NCBI GenBank assembly: GCA_029251265.1
Contig: JAQXDR010000170.1
Coordinates: forward strand, 1-57,474
DNA: 57,474 nt
Direction of reading: 5' to 3'
Origin: Pseudoprimorskyibacter sp.
GTDB taxonomy: Bacteria; Pseudomonadota; Alphaproteobacteria; Rhodobacterales; Rhodobacteraceae
Below the pieces are notes generated by a model, which ran no database searches, was not told the DNA's origin, and saw nothing but the letters and a program-made list of their open reading frames with translations. Positions 27,054-36,936 of this stretch are shown piece by piece; the stretch's first letter is position 1; each line of letters opens with the position of its first letter. A program made the translations under genes and the position numbers.

Positions 27054-28138
27054 CTGCGGGGCGTGGACCGATTTACATGTCCCATTTTTCGGCCAGCTTT
27101 AGCAACATCTTTGCCATACAGGTGGATCGATGTGTCGGGATCGGTCATGTAATTTTGAAGCTGACGGCATTCTTCGCCGATCAGATTTTGCATCACGACG
27201 TCTGATGTCCGCTGCCCATTACCCAACGGCAAACCCGTAATCGCCCTGATGTGCTGCTCGAATTGATCTACTGCACAGCCATTTTGGGTCCAGTGTCCGG
27301 AATTATGCACTCTTGGAGCAATTTCATTCACCACAAGACCTGCGTCAGTCACAAATAATTCAACCCCAAGGACACCGACATAGTCCAAAGCATTCAAGAT
27401 TTTTCCGGCAATAAGAACAGCATCGGTCTTTATTGTGTTAGACACAGATGCAGGCACAGTCGTTTGCCGCAAAATCCCATCTTTATGGATGTTTTCGCCC
27501 GGATCATAACACACGACCTGCCCGTCCAACCCGCGGGCCGCAATGACAGAAATTTCACAGGAAAACTCGACAAAGCCTTCAAGAATGGACTTGGCGCCTG
27601 ACACGGCCGTCCACGCGGTGTTCACATCTTCTGCCTTTTCAATACGCATCTGCCCCTTACCATCATATCCATAGCGACGCGTCTTCAGAATTGATGGCAA
27701 ACCAAGTTTCGAGGCTGCAGAGATCAGTTCACTAGATGATGTAACGGGCAAAAAAGGAGCCGTCGGTAAATCTAGATCACGCAGAAAACGCTTTTCCACT
27801 AATCGGTCTTGGCTGACCCAAAGCGCCTTACGGCCCGGTCGAATCGGACGCTGGTCCTGCAACAAATCCAGCGCTCGCGTGGGAATGCTTTCGAATTCAT
27901 ACGTAACCACATCGCAGAGAGCGGCAAATCGCTCTAATGCGGCCGTGTTATCATAGGCTGCTGTGGTGACATCCTCTGCAACATGACCAGCAGGTGGATG
28001 CAGATCAGGTTCATATATGTGACACCGATAGCCGAGGCGCGAGGCTGCAACTGAAAGCATACGGCCCAACTGACCGCCACCAAGGATGCCAATAGTTCCG
28101 CCTTGTACCAAAGGTTTGTTTGTGTCTACGTCTGTCAT
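27047..28138 (-). CDS. purK: N5-carboxyaminoimidazole ribonucleotide synthase
   Basis: A 363-residue ATP-grasp enzyme that makes N5-CAIR from AIR, bicarbonate and ATP in purine synthesis. N-terminal '[15 protein letters not shown]', the ATP-grasp '[13 protein letters not shown]', and the C-terminal '[21 protein letters not shown]' are diagnostic. Its start overlaps the purE stop (ATGA at 28135-28138), so purE-purK is an operon. It ends in a seven-base overlap with phnM on the other strand. Confidence 0.95.
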   Translation of the reverse strand: MTDVDTNKPLVQGGTIGILGGGQLGRMLSVAASRLGYRCHIYEPDLHPPAGHVAEDVTTAAYDNTAALERFAALCDVVTYEFESIPTRALDLLQDQRPIRPGRKALWVSQDRLVEKRFLRDLDLPTAPFLPVTSSSELISAASKLGLPSILKTRRYGYDGKGQMRIEKAEDVNTAWTAVSGAKSILEGFVEFSCEISVIAARGLDGQVVCYDPGENIHKDGILRQTTVPASVSNTIKTDAVLIAGKILNALDYVGVLGVELFVTDAGLVVNEIAPRVHNSGHWTQNGCAVDQFEQHIRAITGLPLGNGQRTSDVVMQNLIGEECRQLQNYMTDPDTSIHLYGKDVAKAGRKMGHVNRSTPRSQ

Positions 28139-28632
28139 TGCATATCCGGACAATCTGGAATTGAATTTGAAAGCGCCTCCCGCCAAGCGTCAAGGCGAGC
28201 AGCAAGATCATGGTCCTGTAGCGCAAGAATGGCCGCCGCCATGAGCGCCGCGTTGGACGCACCCGCAGAACCAATAGCCATTGTCGCAACTGGAAATCCT
28301 TTGGGCATCTGAACAATTGAATAAAGGCTGTCTACGCCGGAGAGGGCTCTGGTTTGCACCGGTACTCCGACAACTGGAATACGGGTCTTTGATGCCATCA
28401 TACCCGGTAGATGGGCAGCGCCTCCAGCACCTGCGATAATGACTTGAAGGCCACGTTCGACGGCCCCTTTGCCGTAGGTCCACAGTCGATCTGGTGTACG
28501 ATGAGCCGATACAATTTTAACCTCATAGGACACCTCTAACTGGTCCAAAACATCAGCTGCTTCCTTCAAAGTTGGCCAATCTGACTGGCTTCCCATGATG
28601 ATGCCGACTGGCACCTGACTGCTCTGGTCCAT
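28135..28632 (-). CDS. purE: N5-CAIR mutase
   Basis: A 165-residue class I PurE, converting N5-CAIR to CAIR. Motifs: '[14 protein letters not shown]' (SGSxSD-type phosphate loop), 'SAHRTPDRL' with the catalytic His, '[14 protein letters not shown]' and 'GVPVQT'. The start at 28632 matches the family; a longer frame to 28698 has no support. It is the first gene of the purE-purK unit. Confidence 0.95.
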   Translation of the reverse strand: MDQSSQVPVGIIMGSQSDWPTLKEAADVLDQLEVSYEVKIVSAHRTPDRLWTYGKGAVERGLQVIIAGAGGAAHLPGMMASKTRIPVVGVPVQTRALSGVDSLYSIVQMPKGFPVATMAIGSAGASNAALMAAAILALQDHDLAARLDAWREALSNSIPDCPDMQ

Positions 28633-28773
28633 AACGCCCCCGCGACGCCCAAAATAAAATATCTGCTGACCACGCATCCCCTGAGACGCATCATCCAATC
28701 CGGCGTATTCACCTAAAAGTTAGCCCAACCCATGGTCGCCGTATAAGGGTGGGTATACAGTCAGATTAGTGAA

Positions 28774-28998
28774 TTAGGCAATAATATCCGGCAGCAGTAA
28801 ATCTTCGATCCTGCGGATATGATCCTTCAGTTTTAGTTTCTTTTTCTTTAATCTCTGCACCGTTAGTTGATCAGATGTGGATTGCACTGATAATGCCGCC
28901 GTTGCTTCGTCTAAATCACGGTGTTCGCGGCGAAGCACCTCAAGCTCAACCCGTAGGACATCTTCAGGTTTCATCGATAGATCGGATCGTGCGCTCAT
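28774..28998 (-). CDS. DUF465 / YdcH family protein
   Basis: A 74-residue coiled-coil hairpin protein: 'VLRVELEVLRREHRDLDEATAAL' and 'VQRLKKKKLKLKDHIRRIEDLL', the DUF465 signature. GAGAGG precedes the ATG. Function unknown. This is the second DUF465 gene in the window, longer at the N-terminus than the one at 13040-13213. It lies upstream of and divergent to the heat-shock unit. Confidence 0.85.
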   Translation of the reverse strand: MSARSDLSMKPEDVLRVELEVLRREHRDLDEATAALSVQSTSDQLTVQRLKKKKLKLKDHIRRIEDLLLPDIIA

Positions 28999-29065
28999 TT
29001 ACAGACCTCTCTTTTTGGACCTCGCGAGACCCGGTCATAACAAATTTGTCATCCGCCGCAAAGTC

Positions 29066-29094
29066 CTTGCGCCGGGGCTAATTGAATCCCATAT
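29066..29094 (+). promoter_or_regulatory. RpoH (sigma-32)-type heat-shock promoter
   Basis: CTTGCGC (29066-29072), 14 bases, then TCCCATAT (29087-29094). This matches the sigma-32 consensus (CTTGAAA, 11-16 bases, CCCCATNT) at all key positions and precedes an hsp20 gene by about 65 bases. Confidence 0.7.
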
Positions 29095-29159
29095 TAATCT
29101 GTGTCGGATCGCCATTACGGGATCCGGTCGCGACGGTCGCTAATGTTAGGACGTGTCTC

Positions 29160-29588
29160 ATGACCAAACTCACGTTGGGATCCTATCCCCATTTACTCGG
29201 CTTCGAACAACTCGAGCGCCTACTCGAGCGTGCCGCCAAAACGGGCAACGACGGATATCCTCCATATAACATCGAACAGACGTCACAGGCGTCATACCGC
29301 ATCACTTTGGCGGTGGCAGGCTTTGGCGAGGACGATCTGTCCATCACTGTAGAAGATCGGCAACTTGTCATCCGGGGGCGCCAGCATGAAGACGCCGTCG
29401 AACGTATGTTTTTGCACCGTGGCATCGCCGCACGGCAGTTCCAGCGCAGTTTCGTGTTGGCCGATGGCGTGGAAGTCGGCGAGGCGATCATGGAAAATGG
29501 TCTGCTGCATGTAGATCTAACCCTCGTTCGTCCAGACGCAGTTGTACAAACCATCAAGATAAAAAAGGGTAAGGATCATGACGTCTAA
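29160..29588 (+). CDS. Hsp20 family small heat-shock protein
   Basis: A 142-residue ATP-independent chaperone of the IbpA class. The alpha-crystallin domain spans about residues 35-125: 'YNIEQTSQASYRITLAVAGFGEDDLSITVEDRQLVIRGRQ', 'FLHRGIAARQFQRSFVLADGVEV', and the 'ENGLLHVDL' strand. It holds unfolding proteins during stress. AGGA precedes the ATG at 29160. An RpoH-type promoter lies upstream, and the DUF1150 gene overlaps its end by 11 bases. Confidence 0.92.
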   Translation: MTKLTLGSYPHLLGFEQLERLLERAAKTGNDGYPPYNIEQTSQASYRITLAVAGFGEDDLSITVEDRQLVIRGRQHEDAVERMFLHRGIAARQFQRSFVLADGVEVGEAIMENGLLHVDLTLVRPDAVVQTIKIKKGKDHDV

Positions 29589-29802
29589 TATAAATTTTAA
29601 TGAAATAGTTTCAGATCGAACCGTCTATGTCCGCGCGGTTGGGGCTGATGAGCTCCCGCAGGAAGTAAAAGAACAAATCGGTGAAGCTCAGGTCTATGCT
29701 GTTCATCGATCTGATGGTGCGCGGCTGGCGTTGGTAAAAGACCGTGAAATGGCTTTTGCCTTAGCCCGCAAAAACGATTTTGCCCCTGTGACGGTGCACT
29801 GA
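29578..29802 (+). CDS. DUF1150 family protein
   Basis: A 74-residue soluble protein matching DUF1150: 'TVYVRAVGADELPQEVKEQ', 'VYAVHRSDGARLALVKDREMAFALARKNDFAPVTVH'. The family is almost confined to alphaproteobacteria and is commonly encoded right after hsp20, as here with an 11-base overlap. Function unknown; heat-shock induction is likely through the shared promoter. Confidence 0.88.
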   Translation: MTSNINFNEIVSDRTVYVRAVGADELPQEVKEQIGEAQVYAVHRSDGARLALVKDREMAFALARKNDFAPVTVH

Positions 29803-29832
29803 ATCATAAACCTGACCAGCGCTCGCCTGACC

Positions 29833-30345
29833 CTACCACAGAAACTGCCATATCTCAGGTTGCCTTGCGTAGGCGACGTATAGCGGGTGTCGCGGATGGC
29901 CATCCTTGGTCAGGCCAAGATGATACATCCGCCCAGGCAGCAGGTCGCGCACCTGTTTGCCGCGGCTAAGCCAGGCGCCATGAACGCCCCACCCAGCAAC
30001 AGTCATTGCTGCCTGTGCGTGCCATTGTGCCAAGACAGAATCTGTTGCTTCGCCGATTGGCGATCGGGCCCTGCGCAAATCACGTGGATCAGTGGCACGA
30101 AACGCAAAGAGGTTGGCGATTCTCAGTCCACAATACCCCATCACACGCGCGCGCCGCTCGCACCGCTCGATCGTTGGATCATTACGCAATTCAGTTGCCG
30201 TTGATGGGTTAAGCATTACGAACAAAACTTGTTTACCGTCTCCCCATTGCCGTTGCAGACCATAACGATAGGTTTCACACGGTGAATACAAAGCCTCTGA
30301 CCAGCACTGCTCCGTCTGATGAACACGGCGCTTAATATTGGTCAT
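29833..30345 (-). CDS. DUF1643 domain protein
   Basis: A 170-residue protein of the DUF1643 family: '[48 protein letters not shown]' followed by '[21 protein letters not shown]'. Function unknown. Its start overlaps the truB stop (ATGA), so it is cotranscribed with truB. The C-terminal part '[14 protein letters not shown]' is also typical. Confidence 0.85.
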   Translation of the reverse strand: MTNIKRRVHQTEQCWSEALYSPCETYRYGLQRQWGDGKQVLFVMLNPSTATELRNDPTIERCERRARVMGYCGLRIANLFAFRATDPRDLRRARSPIGEATDSVLAQWHAQAAMTVAGWGVHGAWLSRGKQVRDLLPGRMYHLGLTKDGHPRHPLYVAYARQPEIWQFLW

Positions 30346-31253
30346 GTGGAAAACACGAAAACCCGCTCCGGATGAAGTTTACCGGCCCTGAACTGGCCAA
30401 CAGCCACCGGCTCCCCATTATGCTGGCCCCAACAGGTGTCGCCAAACTCGGCCTCGGTCGATAGAACAGTGCCTGGATTGCCGTTACGTAATCGGGTGGC
30501 ACCCTCTGCGCTCAGCAACGCCACAGGTAAATCGGTCAGCCCGACCTCTAGAGGCAACAGCAGTGCGTCCAATTCTGGTGTGCGCGCCAGTGTCTCGATC
30601 TGATCATAGGTCACTGAATCCTCAAGATCGAATGGGCCAGACCAAACACGGCGCAATGTCCGCACATGGCCAAAACATCCCAAGGCCACGCCAAGATCCC
30701 GCGCAATAGAACGCACGTAACCGCCTTTTCCACACACCATCTCGAACACGGCATGATCCGGGTCGGGCCGATCAGTCATCACCAATTCATCTACCCACAA
30801 GGGGCGTGCCGCAATGTCAACATCCTCACCATCACGGGCCAGCTGATATGCGCGTTGGCCGTCTATTTTAACCGCGGAATACTTCGGTGGTACCTGCTGA
30901 ATGTCTCCAAGGAACGGTTTCACCGCCTCGGTAATCTGCACATCTGTCGGGCGAATAGGTGAGGTTTGCAGAATCTCGCCTTCGGCATCATCGGTGTTGG
31001 TTGACTGACCGAAGCGTACGATAAACTGGTACGACTTAAGCGCATCAGTTACAAAAGGAACCGTTTTTGTCGCCTCGCCAAGCGCTATGGCCAGCACACC
31101 AGTGGCGTCAGGGTCCAACGTCCCGGCATGCCCGGCCTTATTAGCATCCAGCGCCCAACGCACCTTGTTCACGACCGCAGTCGACGTCATGCCAGCGGGT
31201 TTATCCACAATCAACCACCCGGAAAGTGCACGACCCTTGCGTCTGCGTCCCAT
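30342..31253 (-). CDS. truB: tRNA pseudouridine(55) synthase
   Basis: A 303-residue enzyme converting U55 of tRNAs to pseudouridine. The catalytic Asp47 is in '[25 protein letters not shown]'. Other blocks are '[21 protein letters not shown]' and '[15 protein letters not shown]', with a C-terminal PUA-like extension. It lies close to rbfA, which fits the conserved rbfA-truB neighbourhood, here with one secreted-protein gene between them. DUF1643 follows with overlap. Confidence 0.95.
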   Translation of the reverse strand: MGRRRKGRALSGWLIVDKPAGMTSTAVVNKVRWALDANKAGHAGTLDPDATGVLAIALGEATKTVPFVTDALKSYQFIVRFGQSTNTDDAEGEILQTSPIRPTDVQITEAVKPFLGDIQQVPPKYSAVKIDGQRAYQLARDGEDVDIAARPLWVDELVMTDRPDPDHAVFEMVCGKGGYVRSIARDLGVALGCFGHVRTLRRVWSGPFDLEDSVTYDQIETLARTPELDALLLPLEVGLTDLPVALLSAEGATRLRNGNPGTVLSTEAEFGDTCWGQHNGEPVAVGQFRAGKLHPERVFVFST

Positions 31254-31322
31254 ACTCGTCTTACTCTCTTTTGCTGATACACTCAGCGCGGCTACCCCAG
31301 CACGGGCGTATTTGTCAAACCT

Positions 31323-32072
31323 CTAGGGCCTGTCCAGCGGCACGACAGCGCCGACAATTGGGCCCATCCAACGCCCAAAGTCAGAACGCCCCATACCAGG
31401 TGCATGCAACCGCGACGTCCGACCGTCTAAAAACAGCGCATTGTCGACTTTAAGGTGATCACGAAACATCCGGCCAAATTGGTGAAACGTTACTATATCA
31501 TCCGAAATTGCAAAGTAGCCCGTCAAGCCATCACGGCTGACCCCCACACCGTTTCGAATTAGGCGGGATGTACTGTCCACCAAGAAGCGAGGATGCAAGG
31601 CGCCATCAATGACCAACATTGGCCCTGACTGTGTCGCATAACGGCAGGCGGGTATATCACGCAAGTAGCGAAACGTCTCTATCACGTCGAAATATCCAGC
31701 GCCAAAACAGAGCACACCATTCGGCAAAAGCCCAAAATTACCCGGCCCCGGAGTGGGCACAACCCGCATGATTTCAACATGATCTTCGATATAGTGACCA
31801 ACGGGGGCACGGTCGGCGTGGTACATACCGGCATTCATAGCAAAGGCTAACTTTAGACCTTGTTCAAACAGAGCATCGTCGAGAGTGGCGAAATGCCCCC
31901 ATGGCCGGACCCGATCATCATATAAAAACAATCGTAAATCCGATTGCAGGACATCAATCCGGCAAACAGTGTAGTCCGCGCCCTCGTAGTTTTGCCGCAT
32001 ACACAAATCATCAGACTGTGCAGGGCTCGACATCCAAACGCAAAGTGCGAACAACACGCACAACCACCGCAT
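31323..32072 (-). CDS. Phosphodiester glycosidase-like (DUF2233) secreted protein
   Basis: A 249-residue exported protein with a signal peptide (MRWLCVLFALCVWMSSPAQS). The domain is of the NAGPA/DUF2233 type: 'LKLAFAMNAGMYHADRAPVGHYIED', 'GNFGLLPNGVLCFG', 'ATQSGPMLVIDGALHPRFL', 'RNGVGVSRDGLTGYFAISD' and 'ALFLDGRTSRLH'. Relatives cleave phosphodiester-linked sugars; the bacterial substrate is unknown. It starts four bases after the rbfA stop and precedes truB, so it is inserted in that operon. Confidence 0.85.
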   Translation of the reverse strand: MRWLCVLFALCVWMSSPAQSDDLCMRQNYEGADYTVCRIDVLQSDLRLFLYDDRVRPWGHFATLDDALFEQGLKLAFAMNAGMYHADRAPVGHYIEDHVEIMRVVPTPGPGNFGLLPNGVLCFGAGYFDVIETFRYLRDIPACRYATQSGPMLVIDGALHPRFLVDSTSRLIRNGVGVSRDGLTGYFAISDDIVTFHQFGRMFRDHLKVDNALFLDGRTSRLHAPGMGRSDFGRWMGPIVGAVVPLDRP

Positions 32073-32076
32073 CACG

Positions 32077-32472
32077 TCAGTCCTCAATGTCCCGACGCAC
32101 ATCATCTTGCGCAAACAAGCGACGGGTTTCATCCATCCGATCATAGGTATCATCCAACCTGAACCGCAAGTCAGGTGAAAATTTCAGTGTCAGGTTCTTG
32201 GCAACAGCACGACGCAACTCGAACTTGTTTCTTGCCAAAAGGCCCACAAGATCATCTTCTCCCTGACGACCCAACGCAGAGACATACGCTGTTGCGACCT
32301 TCAGATCAGGTGAGCACCTGACTTCGCCCACTGTCACGGACATGCGGCCGAGGTCGGGATCATGAATATCGCCACGCGCCAGCACATCAGACAAAGAGCG
32401 GCGGATCAATTCCCCCACTCGCAATTGGCGTTGACTTGGACCGCCATCTTCGGTGAATCTGTTCTTTCCCAT
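32077..32472 (-). CDS. rbfA: 30S ribosome-binding factor
   Basis: A 131-residue KH-like factor needed for late 16S rRNA maturation. It opens '[34 protein letters not shown]' and contains '[22 protein letters not shown]' and '[18 protein letters not shown]'. I choose the ATG at 32472, which matches family N-termini; the longer frame to 32508 would need a TTG. It is divergent from dapB and heads the run rbfA, DUF2233, truB, DUF1643. Confidence 0.92.
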   Translation of the reverse strand: MGKNRFTEDGGPSQRQLRVGELIRRSLSDVLARGDIHDPDLGRMSVTVGEVRCSPDLKVATAYVSALGRQGEDDLVGLLARNKFELRRAVAKNLTLKFSPDLRFRLDDTYDRMDETRRLFAQDDVRRDIED

Positions 32473-32563
32473 GTCTGCCGTGTTACGCGTCCGCGCACCC
32501 TTTGCCAAGCACAGGCTTGCAGTCTAAGAGGTGATCAGGCGTAATTTTATCAAGGGGCGGGTC

Positions 32564-33379
32564 ATGTCGAAGCCGGGCGTTGTTATCACGGGTGTATCAG
32601 GCCGCATGGGCCAGATGCTGGTGAAAGAAGTACTGGCCAACGAGGGTCTGGAATTGGTCGGCGCCATTGAGCGTGCCGAACATCCTTGGGCGGATCTCGA
32701 TCTTGGGCAGGCCATGGGCGGAGGCAACCTTGGGATAAAGGTTGAAACCGATCCATTAGAGGCTTTTGCCCGCGCGCAGGCTGTCATTGACTTCACATCC
32801 CCTACCGCAACAGTCGCATTTGCCGAGCTGGCCGCACAGGCGCGATTGGTTCATATCATCGGAACGACAGGTTTGTCTGCTGAGGATATCGCAAGTATTG
32901 ATGCCGCCGCCCGACACGCCGTGATCGTGCGCGCAGGCAACATGAGCCTTGGCGTCAACCTGTTGACTGTGTTGACACGGCAAGTCGCGCGGGCCCTTGA
33001 TGCGGACTACGATATCGAGGTGATTGAATCACATCACAACCGCAAGGTTGACGCACCTTCCGGCACGGCACTAATGCTTGGTGAGGCGGCAGCCGATGGC
33101 CGAGGCATATCCCTTGAAGACGCATCAGACAGGGGTCGAGACGGCATTACAGGGGCGCGCAAACGGGGCGATATCGGCTTTACAGCCATTCGCGGGGGCG
33201 ACATCGTTGGCGAACACGACGTGCTTTTCGCAACCGCCGGCGAACGAATCATTTTGCGTCATGTCGCAAGTGACCGCGCACTGTTTGCCCGTGGCGCCCT
33301 AAAGGCCGCGCTTTGGGGGCAGGACAAATCGCCCGGAGCCTACGATATGCTGGACGTCCTGGGATTGCCGCGCGACTAA
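32564..33379 (+). CDS. dapB: 4-hydroxy-tetrahydrodipicolinate reductase
   Basis: A 271-residue enzyme of the diaminopimelate/lysine pathway. Cofactor motif '[16 protein letters not shown]' at 5-20, '[11 protein letters not shown]', '[11 protein letters not shown]', and the substrate-binding '[24 protein letters not shown]' with His-His and Lys. '[17 protein letters not shown]' is also diagnostic. AAGGGGC precedes the ATG. dapF of the same pathway is encoded 9.5 kb away. A striking nested inverted repeat lies just after the stop codon. Confidence 0.96.
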   Translation: MSKPGVVITGVSGRMGQMLVKEVLANEGLELVGAIERAEHPWADLDLGQAMGGGNLGIKVETDPLEAFARAQAVIDFTSPTATVAFAELAAQARLVHIIGTTGLSAEDIASIDAAARHAVIVRAGNMSLGVNLLTVLTRQVARALDADYDIEVIESHHNRKVDAPSGTALMLGEAAADGRGISLEDASDRGRDGITGARKRGDIGFTAIRGGDIVGEHDVLFATAGERIILRHVASDRALFARGALKAALWGQDKSPGAYDMLDVLGLPRD

Positions 33380-33390
33380 CAGCCCGCAAA

Positions 33391-33452
33391 ACACATGTTC
33401 GAGAATACGATGCCTCACGAAATCGGCAAAGCTTTGCCGATCCAACATGTGT
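33391..33452. repeat. Nested inverted repeat with a 20-bp perfect palindrome
   Basis: The inner element is ATCGGCAAAGCTTTGCCGAT (33422-33441), a perfect 20-bp palindrome. It is flanked by a second inverted pair, ACACATGTT (33391-33399) and AACATGTGT (33444-33452). It starts 12 bases after the dapB stop. No T-run follows, so it is not a classic terminator. It may be a protein-binding site, an extragenic palindrome or an RNA structure at the 3' end of the dapB message. Confidence 0.8.
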
Positions 33453-33511
33453 GCCATTGAACAAACAGATAGAGCGCTATCTTTCAACCAGCAGTTACTT
33501 CGGTGTGAACA

Positions 33512-33886
33512 ATGTCAAAACGCAAAACAATGGCGATCAACCTTGCTTGGATTTTCTGGATCGGTATGGCCGGAGCCGGCTTTTCATCGGAAGGTATGCC
33601 GATCATAAAAGACCGTGATGTCTTTCTTGACGTCATGGACGATAGTGAACTTCGCTATCTGGTGGTGCGCGTTAAGGTAAAGGCCGACGGCACCATAAAA
33701 GGACGCGCCTTACGCTGGGACATCACCGGCAACTGGACTTGGGAAAACGGTTTTTTTTGTCGCGAAATGGATTGGGGCGGCTATGCCATCGACTACAATT
33801 GCCAGGAAGTTCGTGCGCAAGGTAACCGGATGCGGTTCACGTCCGATCAGGGGAGTGGGGACACGGCCCTCTTTCGGATCAGGTAG
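33512..33886 (+). CDS. Small secreted protein of unknown function
   Basis: A 124-residue protein with an N-terminal signal-like segment ('INLAWIFWIGMAGAGFSSE'). The mature part contains 'IKGRALRWDITGNWTWENGFFCREMDWGGYAIDYNCQEV' in a conserved layout with two cysteines, and ends 'RMRFTSDQGSGDTALFRIR'. I recall this pattern from short exported roseobacter proteins sometimes mislabelled dihydrodipicolinate reductase. It has no reductase motifs, and its position after dapB may explain such labels. An internal ATG at 33530 is an alternative start. No function can be assigned. Confidence 0.75.
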   Translation: MSKRKTMAINLAWIFWIGMAGAGFSSEGMPIIKDRDVFLDVMDDSELRYLVVRVKVKADGTIKGRALRWDITGNWTWENGFFCREMDWGGYAIDYNCQEVRAQGNRMRFTSDQGSGDTALFRIR

Positions 33887-34147
33887 TCCTTATCTACAAA
33901 AAATTGCCTCACCCCCATGTGGTCAAAACAGAATTAAAAAGACTTCCGTCCTTTAGCAGGCGACATGTACAGGGACGGGATGGGTCTACACGATCTCCAA
34001 CAGACAGCCCTTAGATTGCAATCAGTCTGTCACCGACAAAGCATCACAGCCAAATAAAACTGCACCGCACCATCCTTTGAAAAATCCAGCATGGCGGCCT
34101 ACAACGTCTGCGCGTCTCAGGTATTCAGGATCATTTGGGAGTGCTGC

Positions 34148-34501
34148 ATGCGGCAACTTGAAAACATCATTACCGACCGGGGATCACGCTATGCCGTATC
34201 AGGCGGACCCTGCCAATCTGCCGACGACGCACGCGCTTTTTTAAAGCAACTCAAGCGTCAAAAAAAATACGCGAAAGCCACGCACAACAGCTGGGCGGTT
34301 CTGACCGCGACTGGCGGGCTAAAAAACGATGATGGCGAATCCGGCGCCGGAATGGTGATTTTACGCATGTTGGAGCGTGAAAATCTGCGCAATGAAATTA
34401 TCGTGGTGACCAGATGGTACGGCGGCAAACATTTAGGAGGCGACCGGTTCCGTCATGTTCAAGAAGCCGTGCGCCTGTATCTAGCCGACACACGCGGCTA
34501 A
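34148..34501 (+). CDS. YigZ/IMPACT (UPF0029) single-domain protein
   Basis: A 117-residue protein consisting of the UPF0029 N-terminal domain: 'RGSRYAVSGGPCQSADDARAFLKQLKRQKKYAKATHNSWAVL', 'DDGESGAGMVILRMLE' and 'NEIIVVTRWYGGKHLGGDRFRHVQEA'. E. coli YigZ is about 200 residues and adds a DUF1949 domain, which is absent here. Eukaryotic IMPACT modulates Gcn2; the bacterial role is unknown. The start at 34148 (MRQLENI) fits the domain edge. Confidence 0.82.
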   Translation: MRQLENIITDRGSRYAVSGGPCQSADDARAFLKQLKRQKKYAKATHNSWAVLTATGGLKNDDGESGAGMVILRMLERENLRNEIIVVTRWYGGKHLGGDRFRHVQEAVRLYLADTRG

Positions 34502-34607
34502 TATTACAAAATATTCACATCAGGGGTAAATTCGTAACTTTTCCTTGTGCCATTATTTTGTCCTGCTAAACTACACGGCATCAAGCTGGTTAGAGGATGG
34601 CAAGAAC

Positions 34608-35813
34608 GTGACCGAAGCCTGGATATGCGACGGTATTCGCACACCGATCGGCCGGTATGGAGGCGCGCTTTCAGGCCTGCGTACGGATGACTTGGCTGCG
34701 GTTCCAATCGCAGCGTTGATGGACCGTCAACCGCACGTGGATTGGTCAAAAGTTGACGAGGTCATCTACGGTTCAGCCAATCAAGCCGGCGAAGACAACC
34801 GTAATGTAGCGCGGATGGCAGCCCTGCTCGCAGGTTTGCCAGAAGAGGTCCCCGGCATCACCGTGAACCGCCTGTGTGCCAGCGGAATGGATGCCGTGGG
34901 CTTTGCGGCTCGCGGGATTAGGTCCGGCGACTACGAGCTTGCGATTGCAGGAGGTGTGGAAGGCATGACGCGGGCCCCCTTTGTCATGCCAAAATCCGAA
35001 AACGCCTTTGGGCGCGCCAATAGCGTTTATGACACTACGATTGGATGGCGTTTTGTAAACCCAAAGATGCAATCTTCATATGGTGTCGACAGCATGCCAC
35101 AAACTGCTGACAACGTGGCCTTGGATTGGACCATAAGCCGAGCCGATCAAGACGCTTTTGCAGCGCGCAGTCAGGCCAGATATGCACAGGCTCTTGAGGC
35201 TGGCATGTTTGCTGACGAGATTGTACCGGTGACACTGCCCCAGCGCAAAGGCCCGGCCATAATTTTCGATACCGACGAACATCCACGTCCCGGAACCGAT
35301 ATCGAGAAACTGGCAAAGTTGCGCAGTATAAACGGGCCGGACCGCACTGTGACTGCGGGCAATGCAAGTGGCGTAAACGATGGCGCCGCCGCCCTTCTAT
35401 TGGCCACACCCGACGCTGCGACATCACAAGGTTTAACCCCTGTTGCACGCATTCTGGGGATGGCTGCTGCGGGCGTTGCCCCCCGCGTGATGGGGATTGG
35501 ACCCGTCCCAGCAACACGAAGGCTTTTGAAGCGGCTGAATCTGACACTGGACCAGATGGATGTAATTGAGCTCAATGAAGCATTCGCCGCACAGGCTCTG
35601 GCTGTGTTAAGGGATCTTGGCATTGATGATGATGATGCGCGGGTCAACCCTTGCGGGGGAGCCATAGCCTTGGGTCACCCTTTGGGCATGTCGGGGGCGC
35701 GACTTGTCCTTGCGGCGGCAAATCAACTGAGGCGCACAGGGGGGCGTTTTGCGCTCTGCACCATGTGCGTCGGTGTCGGACAAGGAACGGCTCTAGTTTT
35801 GGAACGATTGTAA
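34608..35813 (+). CDS. paaJ: 3-oxoadipyl-CoA / 3-oxo-5,6-dehydrosuberyl-CoA thiolase
   Basis: A 401-residue degradative thiolase. The nucleophilic Cys is in 'VNRLCASGMDAVGFAARGI', the His in 'CGGAIALGHPLGMSGARL' and the second Cys in 'FALCTMCVGVGQGTALVLE'. Very close to PcaF/PaaJ proteins, which cleave the C8/C6 oxoacyl-CoA intermediates of the phenylacetate pathway to acetyl-CoA and succinyl-CoA. The start is a GTG at 34608 (VTEAWICDGIRTPIG) preceded by AGAGGA; the longer frame from 34545 has no ribosome site. It is the first gene of the paaJ-ABCDE run. Confidence 0.9.
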   Translation: MTEAWICDGIRTPIGRYGGALSGLRTDDLAAVPIAALMDRQPHVDWSKVDEVIYGSANQAGEDNRNVARMAALLAGLPEEVPGITVNRLCASGMDAVGFAARGIRSGDYELAIAGGVEGMTRAPFVMPKSENAFGRANSVYDTTIGWRFVNPKMQSSYGVDSMPQTADNVALDWTISRADQDAFAARSQARYAQALEAGMFADEIVPVTLPQRKGPAIIFDTDEHPRPGTDIEKLAKLRSINGPDRTVTAGNASGVNDGAAALLLATPDAATSQGLTPVARILGMAAAGVAPRVMGIGPVPATRRLLKRLNLTLDQMDVIELNEAFAAQALAVLRDLGIDDDDARVNPCGGAIALGHPLGMSGARLVLAAANQLRRTGGRFALCTMCVGVGQGTALVLERL

Positions 35814-35825
35814 AGGGAGACGACG

Positions 35826-36803
35826 ATGTATGCGCAAATGATCAAATCCGAGGCCACACAAGACGATCCCGAAAAGCTTGCCGCCTTTCAGGCGCGTATC
35901 GACGCAGGCGACACAATCGAGCCCAAAGACTGGATGCCCGAAGGATACCGCAAGACGTTGATCCGCCAGATAGGCCAGCACGCACATTCCGAAATCGTGG
36001 GTCAACTGCCCGAAGGCAACTGGATCACCCGCGCCCCTACCCTTGAACGTAAAACCATCCTGTTGGCCAAGGTTCAGGACGAGGCCGGCCATGGGCTTTA
36101 TCTGTATTGTGCGGCGGAAACCCTAGGAGTGAGCCGCGATGAGCTGACAGAAATGCTGTTGGACGGACGCATGAAATATAGCTCTATCTTTAATTACCCC
36201 ACGCTGACATGGGCAGACATGGGCGCAGTGGGCTGGCTGGTCGATGGTGCCGCCATCATGAACCAGGTACCCCTTCAACGCACCAGTTACGGGCCGTACG
36301 CGCGTGCTATGGTTCGCATTTGCAAAGAAGAAAGTTTTCATCAACGTCAGGGCTTTGACATTATGATGAAAATGGCCAACGGCACGGCCGCACAAAGGCG
36401 GATGGCCCAAGATGCTCTGAACAGGTTCTGGTATCCGTCGTTGATGATGTTCGGACCATCTGACCAAGACAGCGTTCATTCCGCACAATCCATGAAATGG
36501 CGCATAAAAATGAATTCAAACGACGAGCTGCGCCAAAAGTTTGTCGACCAGACCGCACCACAGGCAGCCTTTCTTGGTCTGACGGTCCCCGACCCGGATC
36601 TTTGCTGGAACGAGGAAAAAGGCGGTTATGACTTTAGCCAACCAGACTGGGACGAGTTCTTTGACGTTCTACGTGGGAATGGGCCCTGCAATACCGAACG
36701 GCTGGCTGAGCAAAATCGCGCATGGGACGAGGGGAAATGGGTCCGCGAGGGCCTTATGGCGCATGCCGCCAAGAAAAACGCGCAGCCAATAGCAGCTGAA
36801 TAG
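35826..36803 (+). CDS. paaA: 1,2-phenylacetyl-CoA epoxidase, catalytic subunit
   Basis: A 325-residue di-iron oxygenase subunit. The two iron-binding helices show ExxH motifs in '[14 protein letters not shown]' and '[15 protein letters not shown]'. The N-terminal part '[31 protein letters not shown]' is typical of PaaA. With PaaB, PaaC and PaaE it epoxidises the aromatic ring of phenylacetyl-CoA using O2 and NADPH. AAAGGGAGA precedes the ATG, 12 bases after the paaJ stop. Confidence 0.97.
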   Translation: MYAQMIKSEATQDDPEKLAAFQARIDAGDTIEPKDWMPEGYRKTLIRQIGQHAHSEIVGQLPEGNWITRAPTLERKTILLAKVQDEAGHGLYLYCAAETLGVSRDELTEMLLDGRMKYSSIFNYPTLTWADMGAVGWLVDGAAIMNQVPLQRTSYGPYARAMVRICKEESFHQRQGFDIMMKMANGTAAQRRMAQDALNRFWYPSLMMFGPSDQDSVHSAQSMKWRIKMNSNDELRQKFVDQTAPQAAFLGLTVPDPDLCWNEEKGGYDFSQPDWDEFFDVLRGNGPCNTERLAEQNRAWDEGKWVREGLMAHAAKKNAQPIAAE

Positions 36804-36936
36804 AAACTGAGCGACATCGCCGCAGCAATCCCGACAGCAGGGCGACAGTTTGCAATTGGTTCCAAGTATAGGTGTTGGCAGCTTTGGCCGGAAAGGCAGC
36901 CCGCAACCTTCGTCGCCAAGATTACAGGATAGACAG

